NCBI GenBank assembly: GCA_002344005.1
Contig: DDTD01000082.1
Location: forward strand, 121,941 to 185,940
Reading direction: 5' to 3'
Origin: Ignavibacteria bacterium UBA2373
GTDB taxonomy: Bacteria; Bacteroidota; Ignavibacteria; Kapaibacteriales; UBA961
Length of the DNA: 64,000 nucleotides
In this document: positions 1-9,563 of the stretch, in pieces
How the letters are laid out: the number at the start of each line of letters is the position of its first letter
Position numbering within the stretch: position 1 is the stretch's first letter
Program-made: the position numbers and the translations under genes
Notes under the pieces: generated by a model
The model's database searches: none
What the model was told of the DNA's origin: nothing
What the model saw: only the letters and a program-made list of their open reading frames with translations

Positions 1-1973
1 TTTTGTGGCTCAATAATAATTGGAAGTGTAAGATCTTTCACAAAAAATTCTCGCAATGAGAACTTCTGTTTTAAATCTGTAATTGTAACTGGTACTTTTC
101 CATCATTACGTAAAGTGAGAACTCTACATTGTGTATCACCGATAGCCACTGAACCAAAATCAATAATTTTAGGGTCAGCTACTAACATTTCGGGCTCATA
201 ATTAAACCACTGAGTGACAAATTTACCGGACATCGTAATCGCGCGAACCAATGCACGAGCGGGTCTGCGTAAATCTTCAACTGTTAACTCAAATGTTCCT
301 TGTTTACCTTTAGGACCAAAGTCCGGTTTGCTATTAAAGATATAATTTGAAGAAGAATCAGCTATCATCTCAATGGCGAAAAGTTTTGCACATTCAAGAT
401 TGTCAGGAAGTGCTGTCGCTGTACCTTTGATATTGCCGCAAGGACCTGTTCCTTCTAAAGCTACTGAATCATCACATGGAGTAGCCATATTAAAGCCTGT
501 CGGATAGCCATAAGCAAAACCGTCTTTTGTGTAATCCCAGTTACCATAAGCATACGCTGCAAATGGTGCTCCTTCTATTGTATGATCACCCGCAGAAATT
601 TGGGCTGCCACATAACTATACTCCGTACCCGGAACTGCTTTAATTCCACCACCAAATTTTGAACGCAATGGCACATTATCAAATTTAAGTGCATTTTCAT
701 CAGCCGCTCTGAATGTCATATACATAAAGTTGTCAAGACCATTCGGCGAATGGAACACGGCATAAGAACACCAACGTTCTTTTGGTACTAATACCATCAT
801 CATACCGCAACCATTTCTCGAAGGATTATCAGGATTTTCACCTTTATCAACACCACTTGTGATGAATTGATTGCGCCATGCTTTACCATAATGACCAACA
901 AGTACAGGGAAGTTCGACTTATAAGCAGCAGAAAGTTCCATATTTGTAAGTTCAAAGTATTCTCCTGCTTTCAAACTTTTTGAAACTGTCTTATATCCTG
1001 TACCATCTTGGCGCATTTGTTGGATAATGGTTTTGTCTTTGATAGCGACAAATCGAATTAAATCACCAATATCATCAGGGTCAATATTACGAACATAGCG
1101 ATTGGTGTATAAAATCGGGGCTGATACATATTCAGTTCCAAGTAACTCTTCGGGCCACAACATATCTATCAACATATTACGCATGAAATTTGCAGGGCGA
1201 CCCAACATTCTTTGGCTATAACGAGGGAAAGCACCTTTGGTATGACCTGAAATAACTGCTATGGGCTTATCAGCAGTAACCAATGTACCTGTTAAATCGC
1301 CATCAATGTGTGTGTAAGAACTTCTTTTTTCATTGTGGATAAGGAAGGTTTGTCCTTTATTCAATGTTATTTGTCCTATTTCGCCTTTTTTAACTTTTTG
1401 CGTATTGCAGGAAGGAACATAGGTAATGGAGGTTTTGTCTTGTGTTGCCGTAATAAGGATTTGTGAGGGTTTGATCTCATCTGTTTCATCTTGATAGAGG
1501 TTCAAAGTTCTATAACTTTTCCCTAACCATACAGCAGGAATTACTCGGTAAGCTTCACCTGACCAACGATATGATACAAAAACTGTCAATGAAACAGGCT
1601 CAGTTGAGGTTACATGTACACCCAGATTTTGTACTGTTTCATTAATTTTGTTCATATAGTCATCGCTCAAAGCAATCTTATGAACTTTATTCGGTGAAAT
1701 ATTCGCTTGGAATGTTGTCCCAAGTCCATTACAACGCCCGAAGACTTTTGTTGTTTTTTTGGAAGAAACCCAAAGTTCAACCGATGCTGCACCGCGAACG
1801 CCCTCTGCGGGTTCTTTTGCACAATGCGGAATAGCAAAGTAGTACTCTTTACCTTCCGTAATCTCGCTTACATTGTTCTTATTTTGTGCAGAAACAATGC
1901 CTGTAAACATTGTCCCCACAATAAGAGCTAAGAGCAGCGTTCTCAACGATTCAATTCGTAAAAAACGATTCAT
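1..1973 (-). CDS. IgGFc-binding-domain secreted surface protein, partial at 3' end
   Basis: The reading frame is open from the ATG at 1973 to the left edge of the window, so the C-terminus is missing. The first about 29 residues form a signal peptide ending in a small-residue cleavage site before QNKNN. It is followed by the motif GKEYYFAIPHC, typical of the IgGFc-binding N-terminal domain, which covers roughly residues 40-470. Near residue 600, IIDFGSVAIGDT begins an ASH/HYDIN-like Ig fold. An AGAGG ribosome-binding site lies 9 nt before the ATG. A paralogue with the same N-terminal domain lies at 41564-45166 and ends in a type IX secretion sorting domain, so this protein is probably also a secreted cell-surface product; the sorting domain itself cannot be seen here. 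The ligand is unknown. Confidence 0.8.
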   Translation of the reverse strand, partial: MNRFLRIESLRTLLLALIVGTMFTGIVSAQNKNNVSEITEGKEYYFAIPHCAKEPAEGVRGAASVELWVSSKKTTKVFGRCNGLGTTFQANISPNKVHKIALSDDYMNKINETVQNLGVHVTSTEPVSLTVFVSYRWSGEAYRVIPAVWLGKSYRTLNLYQDETDEIKPSQILITATQDKTSITYVPSCNTQKVKKGEIGQITLNKGQTFLIHNEKRSSYTHIDGDLTGTLVTADKPIAVISGHTKGAFPRYSQRMLGRPANFMRNMLIDMLWPEELLGTEYVSAPILYTNRYVRNIDPDDIGDLIRFVAIKDKTIIQQMRQDGTGYKTVSKSLKAGEYFELTNMELSAAYKSNFPVLVGHYGKAWRNQFITSGVDKGENPDNPSRNGCGMMMVLVPKERWCSYAVFHSPNGLDNFMYMTFRAADENALKFDNVPLRSKFGGGIKAVPGTEYSYVAAQISAGDHTIEGAPFAAYAYGNWDYTKDGFAYGYPTGFNMATPCDDSVALEGTGPCGNIKGTATALPDNLECAKLFAIEMIADSSSNYIFNSKPDFGPKGKQGTFELTVEDLRRPARALVRAITMSGKFVTQWFNYEPEMLVADPKIIDFGSVAIGDTQCRVLTLRNDGKVPVTITDLKQKFSLREFFVKDLTLPIIIEPQ

Positions 1974-2394
1974 GACATATACCTCTAAAAAATGAATGTA
2001 TTGTAACTAAACAAATATACAAAAGAAAAGACAAATGAACACATATTGGACAGTTTTTTTTTCGGTTCTAACTAAGAACTATATCAAGATGTTAGGAATC
2101 CATCACTCGAATCAAGCAAAAACACAGTAACTACCACAACTATACACTCATTGTCAACGGTTGTACCTTCACACTTTATACTACTCTGCAATAACTTCGC
2201 AAATAAAAAATAGTCGCAAAAACTGAACACTATAGCAACAATGCCGGATTATTTGTAGTCATCTTTCAGTCACCAACCTTCCTATCATTAAACTACAGCT
2301 TTGACTCAAGCTAAGTCGTTCACAACTTCACAACTTATTTTTTGCAGCGATGCAATTTTGCCCTAAATGTTACAAATTTTACTACAAAGTGTGT
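1974..2394. other. Intergenic stretch without a gene
   Basis: About 420 bases between two minus-strand genes. Apart from the promoter-like site next to the gene at 1-1973, I see only short weak hairpins (GTTCT/AGAAC near 2076-2090 and TTGCA/TGCAA near 2340-2355), neither followed by a T-run in the useful direction. No coding potential or RNA gene was recognised. Confidence 0.5.
2012..2019 (-). promoter_or_regulatory. Possible Bacteroidota-type -7 box
   Basis: On the minus strand this reads TATATTTG, matching the TAnnTTTG -7 consensus, 38 nt before the ATG at 1973. No good TTTG -33 box stands at the usual 18-19 bp distance (one lies only 12 bp away), so the call is tentative. Confidence 0.35.
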
Positions 2395-3762
2395 TTACTG
2401 ACCCACAATAAGAAATTTTCCATATCCGTATTGTCCATTTCTATTGCTTATCGTGACAAAATATGCTCCATTCAATAACTCCATAGCAATGCCTTCACTC
2501 AGTTGTTCTTTCGATACATTCTCGATTGTATGGACTACTTCACCGATTGAGTTCATTATGCTCACATGCACTAAATTTTCTGTCAAATTATCAGCCAATA
2601 TGGTTAAGTTTTTTTGCCGATAACCAAGCCGTACCGATTCATAAACACTTATCAACTCTTCGTCTTGTACTGAACTCAATGAATAATCATAGCGCAAAAA
2701 ACCATCTTCTGTGGCATAATAGACAATCTCTTCACCATTACTGTTTTTAACAAATCGCAGAATCCACACATTTTGTTTTGTATTCGTAAACCAAGGAATT
2801 ATAGTATCTTGTTCCCATATCTTTCCCGTTGTGACAGAACGACTAAGCACTCCTTTGCCGGGAATATCATCTACTCCACCAAAGCCATCAGACAAACCAC
2901 CCACCCATATCTCATCATCACTATCAGAAAAAGGTCTTGTATCAATAGCCCATAAACTTGTATCCTGATACCCTATTCGCTTCCATGTAAATCCATAATC
3001 AGTTGATTGAAAAACGCCACCATTCGGCTTACTATCCGGAAAAAAATATGTCACAACAGCATACATAATAGCCGGATTTCTTTTACTTATAGCAATTTTA
3101 GGAACTTCACCATCGCCAAAGCTGTTTTTTGATAACTGCGCAATCTCTGTCCAACTTTTTCCTCCATCTGTAGAACGAGCAATCACACTCGGTGTACAAC
3201 CACCATAAATGATATTTGTGCTGTCGCGGCGAGGCGTTAATGTGCAGAGAAAATAAGGCGTACCCGGCAAGACAGTACCGATGCTATCCCAGGTTAGTCC
3301 ATTATCCAAGCTTTTTCGAATAATGCGTGAAGTAAGCTCCCCTGCAATCATTGTTGAAGGATTATCCGGCACTGTATAAATACTTTCACTCGGAGCAAAG
3401 TATGGACTAAGAGTTTCTATTACGGTACTCCATGTATTGCCGCGATCATTACTTCGACGCACTGTACCGAACCCTAAACCTGCAACAATCACGACTGATG
3501 TGTCTGCTTCACTGACAACAAGATTAGTAAAGCGGGATGTACCTGTTTCAAATTCCACAACTAAAGTATCCCATGTTTTTCCGGCATTATCGGTTCGGTA
3601 AAGTTTTCGTCCCAATCCCCCAACATAGATCGTATTTGGGTTTTTGGGATTTACGGCAAAGCCATAGGTGGGGGCATCAATTAACCGAGACCATTGTGCA
3701 GTTATAGGTTCCGAAACAATGACTGCAATGATACAACACATCAAATAACGAATTGCGAACAT
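2395..3762 (-). CDS. Secreted BNR/Asp-box repeat protein with T9SS sorting domain
   Basis: The 455-residue product starts at the ATG at 3762, which has GGAG 8 nt upstream and opens a signal peptide ending near PITAQ. An in-frame ATG 96 bp further upstream is less likely because it would bury the signal. At least five Asp-box-like motifs (RTDNAGKTW, SNDRGNTW, SLDNGLTW, STDGGKSW, STDYGFTW) indicate a sialidase/VPS10-type beta-propeller. The last about 80 residues, ending KFLIVGQ, resemble a type A sorting domain of the type IX secretion system, which would send the protein across the outer membrane. Catalytic sialidase residues were not recognised; it is more likely a surface or adhesion protein than an enzyme. 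Confidence 0.75.
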   Translation of the reverse strand: MFAIRYLMCCIIAVIVSEPITAQWSRLIDAPTYGFAVNPKNPNTIYVGGLGRKLYRTDNAGKTWDTLVVEFETGTSRFTNLVVSEADTSVVIVAGLGFGTVRRSNDRGNTWSTVIETLSPYFAPSESIYTVPDNPSTMIAGELTSRIIRKSLDNGLTWDSIGTVLPGTPYFLCTLTPRRDSTNIIYGGCTPSVIARSTDGGKSWTEIAQLSKNSFGDGEVPKIAISKRNPAIMYAVVTYFFPDSKPNGGVFQSTDYGFTWKRIGYQDTSLWAIDTRPFSDSDDEIWVGGLSDGFGGVDDIPGKGVLSRSVTTGKIWEQDTIIPWFTNTKQNVWILRFVKNSNGEEIVYYATEDGFLRYDYSLSSVQDEELISVYESVRLGYRQKNLTILADNLTENLVHVSIMNSIGEVVHTIENVSKEQLSEGIAMELLNGAYFVTISNRNGQYGYGKFLIVGQ

Positions 3763-3904
3763 CAGATTTACTCCAAAATTTTCGTCGAATTTACTATTTT
3801 TTTCATAAGTAATGACATATCTATTCTTCTCCGCTATCATCATGATGATAGTGAACACTCAATACAACACAATCATAATCAAGGCGTTCTCTACTGAAAA
3901 TCCA

Positions 3905-3926
3905 TAATTTTGTACATATTTTGGAG
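3905..3926 (+). promoter_or_regulatory. Promoter -7 box and Shine-Dalgarno of the DoxX/MauE gene
   Basis: TAATTTTG at 3905-3912 matches the -7 consensus, and GGAG at 3923-3926 stands 8 nt before the ATG at 3935. No clear -33 box was seen. The divergent gene at 2395-3762 also has GGAG before its start, so this genome uses Shine-Dalgarno sites at least sometimes. Confidence 0.45.
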
Positions 3927-3934
3927 TTCATTCA

Positions 3935-4420
3935 ATGAAAGATATTCTTGCAAACCCTTACTTATCATTACTTATACGGCTTTTTATCGGCTTTTTGTTT
4001 ATCGCCGCTGCCGTAGATAAGATTGCGCAGCCGGCGGAATTTGCCAAAAATGTTGCCAATTACCATATACCTCCCTATAGTCTAACCAATATCGTTGCAT
4101 TAACGTTACCTTGGCTTGAATTTGTTGTAGGGCTTTTGCTTCTTTTGGGGGTCAGAGTCAAAGCAGCTTCTATTCTCACCTCCGGTATGCTCATCATGTT
4201 TATCATACTCATTGCTTCCGCCATGATACGAGGATTCAATATCTCCTGTGGTTGTTTTTCTCAATCCGATGCAGCCGTAGCAGAGGTTTCAACTGTCGGA
4301 TGGAAAAAAATTTTTGAAGACATAGGTTTATTGCTCTGTTCGCTCTATTTGACATATTTCCCGCAATCGGCTCTATCTTTAGAGTTACCAACACCATTAC
4401 AAACCTCGGAGAATACTTGA
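3935..4420 (+). CDS. DoxX/MauE-family membrane protein
   Basis: A 161-residue protein with four hydrophobic segments (around residues 10-28, 48-67, 72-95 and 127-145), the layout of the DoxX family and its MauE branch. A CGC motif near residue 107, between helices 3 and 4, fits the MauE/VKOR-like redox-associated subgroup, so a role in membrane thiol or quinone chemistry is possible but not shown. Its stop overlaps the TTG start of the next gene by 4 bp, suggesting translational coupling to one-carbon metabolism. The substrate is unknown. Confidence 0.8.
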   Translation: MKDILANPYLSLLIRLFIGFLFIAAAVDKIAQPAEFAKNVANYHIPPYSLTNIVALTLPWLEFVVGLLLLLGVRVKAASILTSGMLIMFIILIASAMIRGFNISCGCFSQSDAAVAEVSTVGWKKIFEDIGLLLCSLYLTYFPQSALSLELPTPLQTSENT

Positions 4421-6267
4421 AAAGTTTATCATACAGTCCAAAAGTAAAAACTACTCTCCAAGAACGACTTTCACAAGACATCGCCATCGTCACAGATGGT
4501 TCACTCTCCATTGAGTTGTCGAAACGCGGGCTTACGGACATACCGATTGATGTGTATAATCTCAAAAATCCTGTGTCTGTGGAGCAAATACATCGTGATT
4601 TCATGGAAGTAGGTGCGGAATTATTGCAAACAAATACCCTCAATGCCAATCGTTTAATGTTGGAACAGCATGGACTCGCCGATAAAGTCTATGAAATTAA
4701 CCGAAAAGGCGTATGGATTGCACGTTGCGTTGCTTTGCACCGTTGTTATGTTGCGGCAGTAGTTGGTCCGACAGGTAAATTCTTCACGCCCGTAGGTACA
4801 CTCACGAAAGAAGAAGCCTTCCAAGTATTTACCGAACAAATTATCGCGCTTCTCGACGGTCAGCCCGATTGCCTTATGTTCAAATCATTTATTGATATTG
4901 AGGAATTGGAAATTGCTATACAGGCGGCAAAATTTGTCAATCCCAATTTCCCGATGATTGCTTGCAAAACCTTCCCCGAAGATGGAAGTGTATTGGCTAC
5001 CTCCTTCCCTGCCGATATTGCGCAGCGGCTTGAACATAATGGCGTGATTGCACTCGGATCAAATAGTACTGTCGGACCACAAAGAATGTTCGACATTGTG
5101 AAAGCTATTTCTGCATCGAATATTCCTTTGGTCGCATTACCCGACACAGCCATACCTGTACTTGAAGACGGCAAAGCACTCTATAATGCGGAACCCGAAT
5201 ATGTGGCTCATGTTGTAAAAAAATGTATTGCCCAAGGAGCAAGAATTGTCGGAGCAGATGGCGGTGCATCCGTCGAGCATATTCGTGCAATAGCTGACAT
5301 TGCGGCATTACATAAAATCGGTGAGGGAAAAGTCATAATCAAATCACCCAAAATCATTGATTCATCGCTTGACACAAATGCTACACCTTCTCATTTTGCA
5401 CAGAAAATAGGAAAAGAATTTGTTTCGACTGTCGAAATTGAAATACCTCGCGGATTAGATATTGACAATGTTGTCAACACTGCACTTTATTTAAAAGAAC
5501 ATGGTGTGGATGCAATCAATATTTTCGACGGAGCAAGGGCGCGTGTCAGAATTAATCCCATTGCTTTATCACGCTTAGTGCAAGAACGAACAGGTATTGA
5601 ATGTATAACCCATTTTGCTTGTCGCGACAGAAATATGGTTGGTATTCAAGCTGATTTAATTGGTGCGGATGCTTTATCGGTTCGTAATATTCTTGCCATT
5701 ACGGGTGATCCGACAAGTATCGGTGATTTTCCCAATGCAACATCCGTCTATGACCTTGATGCCATCGGTTTAATTCGTACCATTAATAAAATGAATAATG
5801 GCGAAGATTTACATGGCAATCCTATCGGAAAAAAAACGAATTTCCTTATTTCCTGTGCAGTAAATCCCACATCGCATAATATTGAGAGAGAAATCAGACG
5901 TTTTGAACAAAAAATACAAGAAGGGGCAACCGTCGCATTTTCTCAACCAATTTTTGAGTATGCCGTTCTTGAAGAATTTCTTGAACGAACCAAACATTTA
6001 CGATTTCATTTTATTCTCGGAATTATTCCATTACGTTCATTGCGTCATGCTGAATTTCTTCACTATGAAGTGCCGGGAATGGTTGTCCCCGATTGGGTAC
6101 GAAAAACAATAGCGGATAATTCTCACACAATAGAACATGCCGCTGCAAAAGGAATGGAAATTGCAAGAACATTATTACAAAAAGCAAAAAAAGATATTGC
6201 AGGAGTGTATATTATGCCACCGGCAAAAAAATATTCAATGGCTGTCGAAATTATTCAATCACTTTAA
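4417..6267 (+). CDS. Homocysteine S-methyltransferase-like/methylenetetrahydrofolate reductase fusion
   Basis: A 616-residue two-domain protein like Bacillus YitJ. Residues about 10-310 are a homocysteine S-methyltransferase barrel; residues about 325-616 are a 5,10-methylenetetrahydrofolate reductase (THFACRDRN and ILAITGDP are seen), which makes 5-methyl-THF using a flavin. The start is TTG, overlapping the upstream stop by 4 bp; no good ATG lies before the conserved region. Odd point: all three zinc-binding cysteines of the methyltransferase family are replaced. The usual NC is NS (Ser217), and the GGCCG element reads GADGG (Asp281, Gly282). The reductase half looks intact; the methyltransferase half probably cannot activate homocysteine in the usual way. 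Confidence 0.88.
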   Translation: MKSLSYSPKVKTTLQERLSQDIAIVTDGSLSIELSKRGLTDIPIDVYNLKNPVSVEQIHRDFMEVGAELLQTNTLNANRLMLEQHGLADKVYEINRKGVWIARCVALHRCYVAAVVGPTGKFFTPVGTLTKEEAFQVFTEQIIALLDGQPDCLMFKSFIDIEELEIAIQAAKFVNPNFPMIACKTFPEDGSVLATSFPADIAQRLEHNGVIALGSNSTVGPQRMFDIVKAISASNIPLVALPDTAIPVLEDGKALYNAEPEYVAHVVKKCIAQGARIVGADGGASVEHIRAIADIAALHKIGEGKVIIKSPKIIDSSLDTNATPSHFAQKIGKEFVSTVEIEIPRGLDIDNVVNTALYLKEHGVDAINIFDGARARVRINPIALSRLVQERTGIECITHFACRDRNMVGIQADLIGADALSVRNILAITGDPTSIGDFPNATSVYDLDAIGLIRTINKMNNGEDLHGNPIGKKTNFLISCAVNPTSHNIEREIRRFEQKIQEGATVAFSQPIFEYAVLEEFLERTKHLRFHFILGIIPLRSLRHAEFLHYEVPGMVVPDWVRKTIADNSHTIEHAAAKGMEIARTLLQKAKKDIAGVYIMPPAKKYSMAVEIIQSL

Positions 6268-6275
6268 ATATTACT

Positions 6276-7055
6276 ATGAAGGATTTTACTTGTATTACTG
6301 TCACAACACCGGTCGCAGGTGTGGCTGCAATTCAATTATCGCGACCCAAAGTTCTTAATGCTCTTAATTTGCAGACAATGGTAGAAATTGTCGAAGCATT
6401 AGAAAGTATTGAACAAAATAATGATATTCGCTGCGTGGTCTTATATGGCAATGAAAAAGCATTTGCGGCGGGTGCTGATATTGGCGAAATGGGTGATGCG
6501 GGCACTATTGAAATGCTCAAACGCGATCAATTTTCTCGTTGGGAAAAAATACGTACTTTTAAAAAACCGATTATAGCTGCTGTCAGCGGCTTTGCTCTTG
6601 GCGGAGGTTGTGAATTAGCAATGCACTGCGATATGATTATTGCAAGCGAAACAGCACAATTCGGACAACCCGAAATAAATATTGGCGTTATGCCCGGTGC
6701 CGGAGGCACTCAAAGGCTTACTCGCGCTGTCGGTAAAGCATTAGCAATGGAAATATGCTTGACAGGACGTATGATAAATGCTCAACAAGCTTTAAGAGCA
6801 GGATTAGTCAATAAAGTCGTGCCCGTGCAATCCTTTATTCAAGAAGCAATTGCTTTAGCACAAGAAATTGCCTCAAAACCACCGATTGCCGTTCAATTAA
6901 TTAAAGAATCTGTGTTGAAATCATTTAGTTCAACATTAGAAGGCGGGCTTGAATTTGAACGCAAAAATTTCTATATGCTTTTTGCTACTGAAGATCAAAA
7001 AGAAGGAATGCATGCTTTTATCGAAAAAAGAACTCCTACGTGGAAAGGTCAATAA
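6276..7055 (+). CDS. Enoyl-CoA hydratase (crotonase family)
   Basis: A 259-residue crotonase. It has the oxyanion-hole segments AAGADI and GGGCELAM, and the glutamate-bearing segment PEINIGVMPGAGGTQR in which the catalytic Glu of true hydratases is expected. It should hydrate trans-2-enoyl-CoA in fatty-acid or related acyl-CoA breakdown in the cytoplasm. It starts 8 bp after the MTHFR fusion and is followed 33 bp later by a second crotonase, so the three are probably co-transcribed and end at the terminator at 7899. Chain-length preference cannot be read from sequence. Confidence 0.88.
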   Translation: MKDFTCITVTTPVAGVAAIQLSRPKVLNALNLQTMVEIVEALESIEQNNDIRCVVLYGNEKAFAAGADIGEMGDAGTIEMLKRDQFSRWEKIRTFKKPIIAAVSGFALGGGCELAMHCDMIIASETAQFGQPEINIGVMPGAGGTQRLTRAVGKALAMEICLTGRMINAQQALRAGLVNKVVPVQSFIQEAIALAQEIASKPPIAVQLIKESVLKSFSSTLEGGLEFERKNFYMLFATEDQKEGMHAFIEKRTPTWKGQ

Positions 7056-7088
7056 TTTCTATCACTCCCCCACTTATTATTGAAAAAT

Positions 7089-7874
7089 ATGAATTACAAT
7101 ACTATACTTTTTGAATTAACAAATGGTGTTTGCACCATAACACTTAATCGTCCGGACTCTTACAATGCTTGCAATGAAGAATTAACTGCGGAATTACAAA
7201 ATGCCTTTGCAGAAGCCGCTTCCAATGATAATATTCGCGCCATAGTACTCACCGGTGCAGGTAAAGCATTTTGCTCGGGTCAAGATTTAAAAGATGCACC
7301 CAAAAGCGGTGGAAAAAGAAATCTTACAGACTCCTTGGTACGTCGCTATAATCCCATTATTCGTGCCATTCGTGAAATTCCAAAACCTGTGATATGTGCC
7401 ATCAATGGTGTTGCTGCGGGTGCAGGTTTATCGCTTGCTTTAGCATGTGATATGCGTATTATGTCTGCATCGGCAAAATTAGTAGAAGCATTTATCGGTA
7501 TTGCTTTAGTGCCCGATTCCGGTGCTACATTTTTTTATCCGCGAATGCTTGGCTATGCAAAAGCTTTTGAATTTGCAACACTCAATAAACCTATTGATGC
7601 CGACACTGCTTTGCACTTAGGTCTGGTTAATACGGTCTGCCATCCGAAAGCATTTAACCATACGGTGGACACCATTGCACAACACTATGCTTCGGGTCCG
7701 ACACAAACATTTGGCTTTGTCAAAAAAATGTTACAAAAAGGAATGACTGCTTCCTTAGAAGAAATGTTGGAAATGGAAGCCGATTATCAACAAAGAGCCG
7801 GAGATTCAGCAGATTACAGTGAAGGCGTAGCGGCATTTATCGAAAAAAGAGCACCCGTTTTTACAGGCAAATAA
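7089..7874 (+). CDS. Enoyl-CoA hydratase/isomerase, PaaG-like
   Basis: A 261-residue crotonase-fold protein. I prefer the ATG at 7089 over a TTG 9 bp upstream. FCSGQDL and the segment LVPDSGATFF match the PaaG branch (1,2-epoxyphenylacetyl-CoA isomerase), where an aspartate replaces the second catalytic glutamate of hydratases. No other phenylacetate genes are nearby, so it may act on other unsaturated acyl-CoAs. It shares only the general fold with the adjacent hydratase; the pair looks like an old duplication with split roles. Followed by a strong terminator. Confidence 0.82.
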   Translation: MNYNTILFELTNGVCTITLNRPDSYNACNEELTAELQNAFAEAASNDNIRAIVLTGAGKAFCSGQDLKDAPKSGGKRNLTDSLVRRYNPIIRAIREIPKPVICAINGVAAGAGLSLALACDMRIMSASAKLVEAFIGIALVPDSGATFFYPRMLGYAKAFEFATLNKPIDADTALHLGLVNTVCHPKAFNHTVDTIAQHYASGPTQTFGFVKKMLQKGMTASLEEMLEMEADYQQRAGDSADYSEGVAAFIEKRAPVFTGK

Positions 7875-7898
7875 TTTTTTTTTGCTCGGTCAATAATT

Positions 7899-7934
7899 AA
7901 AGTCCGTCAGGAATTTCTTGGCGGACTTTTTTTT
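7899..7934 (+). terminator. Rho-independent terminator after the crotonase operon
   Basis: AAAGTCCG (7899-7906) pairs with CGGACTTT (7922-7929) across a 15-base loop and runs into a tract of eight T (7927-7934). It cleanly separates the metabolic operon from the restriction-modification island. Confidence 0.85.
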
Positions 7935-8087
7935 ATGTCTTACTAAAGTTTTGTAGTTTTGAACAACTATTTTCTTAACCGTGATAATTTCCATGAATCA
8001 TAAACGCGCTAAGATAATGGAAGTAAAAAACTTAGAAAATATTCTGTGAATCTCGTTTAACCCATTAAAATAATTTTAGAATGCACA

Positions 8088-9563
8088 ATGTTCGAACAAA
8101 CTTTTAAAAATATAGATGACATTCTTCACAAAGACGCAGGGTGAGGCAGTGAATTAGATTATGTGGAGCAAACCTCTTGGATTTTGTTTCTCAAATATCT
8201 GGACGACTTGGAACGCGACCGTGCCACAGCAGCCGAGCTCACAGGCAAGACCTACACCCCTATCTTAGAAAAGAAATTTCAATGGACAGTGTGGGCAATG
8301 CCAAAAGGCAAAGACGGAAAACTCGACCACCATAAAGCAATGACAGGTGATGACCTCACCGATTTTGTAAACAACAAACTCTTTCCTTATCTCAAAAAGT
8401 TTAAGCAAAGTGCCGAGAGTGCCGACACCATTGAATACAAGATTGGCGAAATTTTCAGCGAACTGAAAAACCGCATACAAAGTGGCTACAATTTGCGTGA
8501 AGTGATTAATCGCATTGACGAGTTGCGTTTTAGAACCCACGCAGAGAAGCACGAAATGAGCCATCTGTATGAAGACAAAATTAAAAATATGGGCAATGCA
8601 GGGCGAAACGGTGGCGAATACTATACGCCCCGACCGCTCATTACTACGATTGTAAAAGTGGTTGCTCCAAAAATTGGCGACAAAATTTATGATGGTGCTG
8701 TGGGTTCTGCGGGCTTCTTATGCGAAGCATTCGACTATCTGCGTAAGGGCGGCCTTAATGGTCGTACCAGTCTATCTACAAAAGATTGGGAAATATTGCA
8801 AAAACGCACATTTTACGGCAAAGAGAAAAAATCATTGGCATATATCATTGGCATTATGAATATGATTTTGCACGGTGTGGAAGCTCCCAACATCATACAC
8901 ACCAACACACTTGCTGAAAACCTTGCCGACATACAGGAAAAAGACCGCTACGATGTAGTGCTTGCCAATCCTCCATTTGGTGGAAAGGAACGTGCCGAAG
9001 TGCAACAAAATTTCCCGATTAAAACAGGCGAAACCGCTTCACTTTTTTTGCAACACTTCATTAAAATTCTGAAAGCAGGCGGTAAAGCAGGTGTGGTGAT
9101 TAAAAACACCTTTTTGAGCAATACCGACAATGCCACCGTTGCCATTCGTAAAACTTTATTGGAAAACTGCAACCTGCATACTGTGTTGGATTTGCCCGGC
9201 GGAACCTTTACCGGTGCAGGCGTAAAAACCGTAGTGCTGTTTTTTGAAAAAGGCAAACCCACCAAAAAAATTTGGTTTTACCAGTTAAACCTTGACCGTA
9301 ATTTGGGCAAGACCAACCCACTAAATGAAAATGATTTAGCCGAGTTTATAAAACTCCAAAAAACAAAAGCCGACAGCCCCAATTCTTGGAGCATAGACGT
9401 ACAGACGCATTGCAATGCGTATAGTAATTACGATTTAAGCGTAAAGAACCCGAACAAAAAAGAAGAAGTAACGCTTCGGCAACCACAAGTAATTTTGGAA
9501 GAAATGAAAGCATTAGATGAAGAAAGTGCGGAAATTTTGGAAGCCATCAAATCCCTTATTTAA
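8088..9563 (+). pseudogene. hsdM: Type I restriction-modification methyltransferase HsdM, with in-frame TGA at codon 19
   Basis: HsdM methylates adenine in the target of a type I R-M complex. Its conserved N-terminus begins at the ATG at 8088 (MFEQTFKNIDDILHKDAG), hits TGA at 8142-8144, and resumes in the same frame with GSELDYVEQTSW. The family normally has Cys at this place (AGC-x-SELDY). The rest is intact: the HsdM helical N-domain, the SAM-binding segment VGSAGFLCEAF, and the catalytic NPPF around residue 290. No frame change occurs, so one base substitution would explain it. A GTG at 8163 could reinitiate a form lacking 25 residues. The gene is dead, N-truncated, read through, or affected by a sequencing error. 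Confidence 0.85.

Noticed and set aside
1707..1931. 74-codon plus-strand ORF inside the IgGFc gene
   Set aside because: It is antisense to a well-supported coding region, with no start context or family signal.
2076..2092. Hairpin GTTCT/AGAAC as a terminator
   Set aside because: Only 5 bp, and the T-run lies on the wrong side for both flanking genes.
8142..8144. TGA as selenocysteine or a reassigned codon
   Set aside because: TGA ends many other genes here (for example 4418-4420, 10439-10441 and 11845-11847), and no selenoprotein HsdM is known to me. A nonsense mutation or sequence error is simpler.
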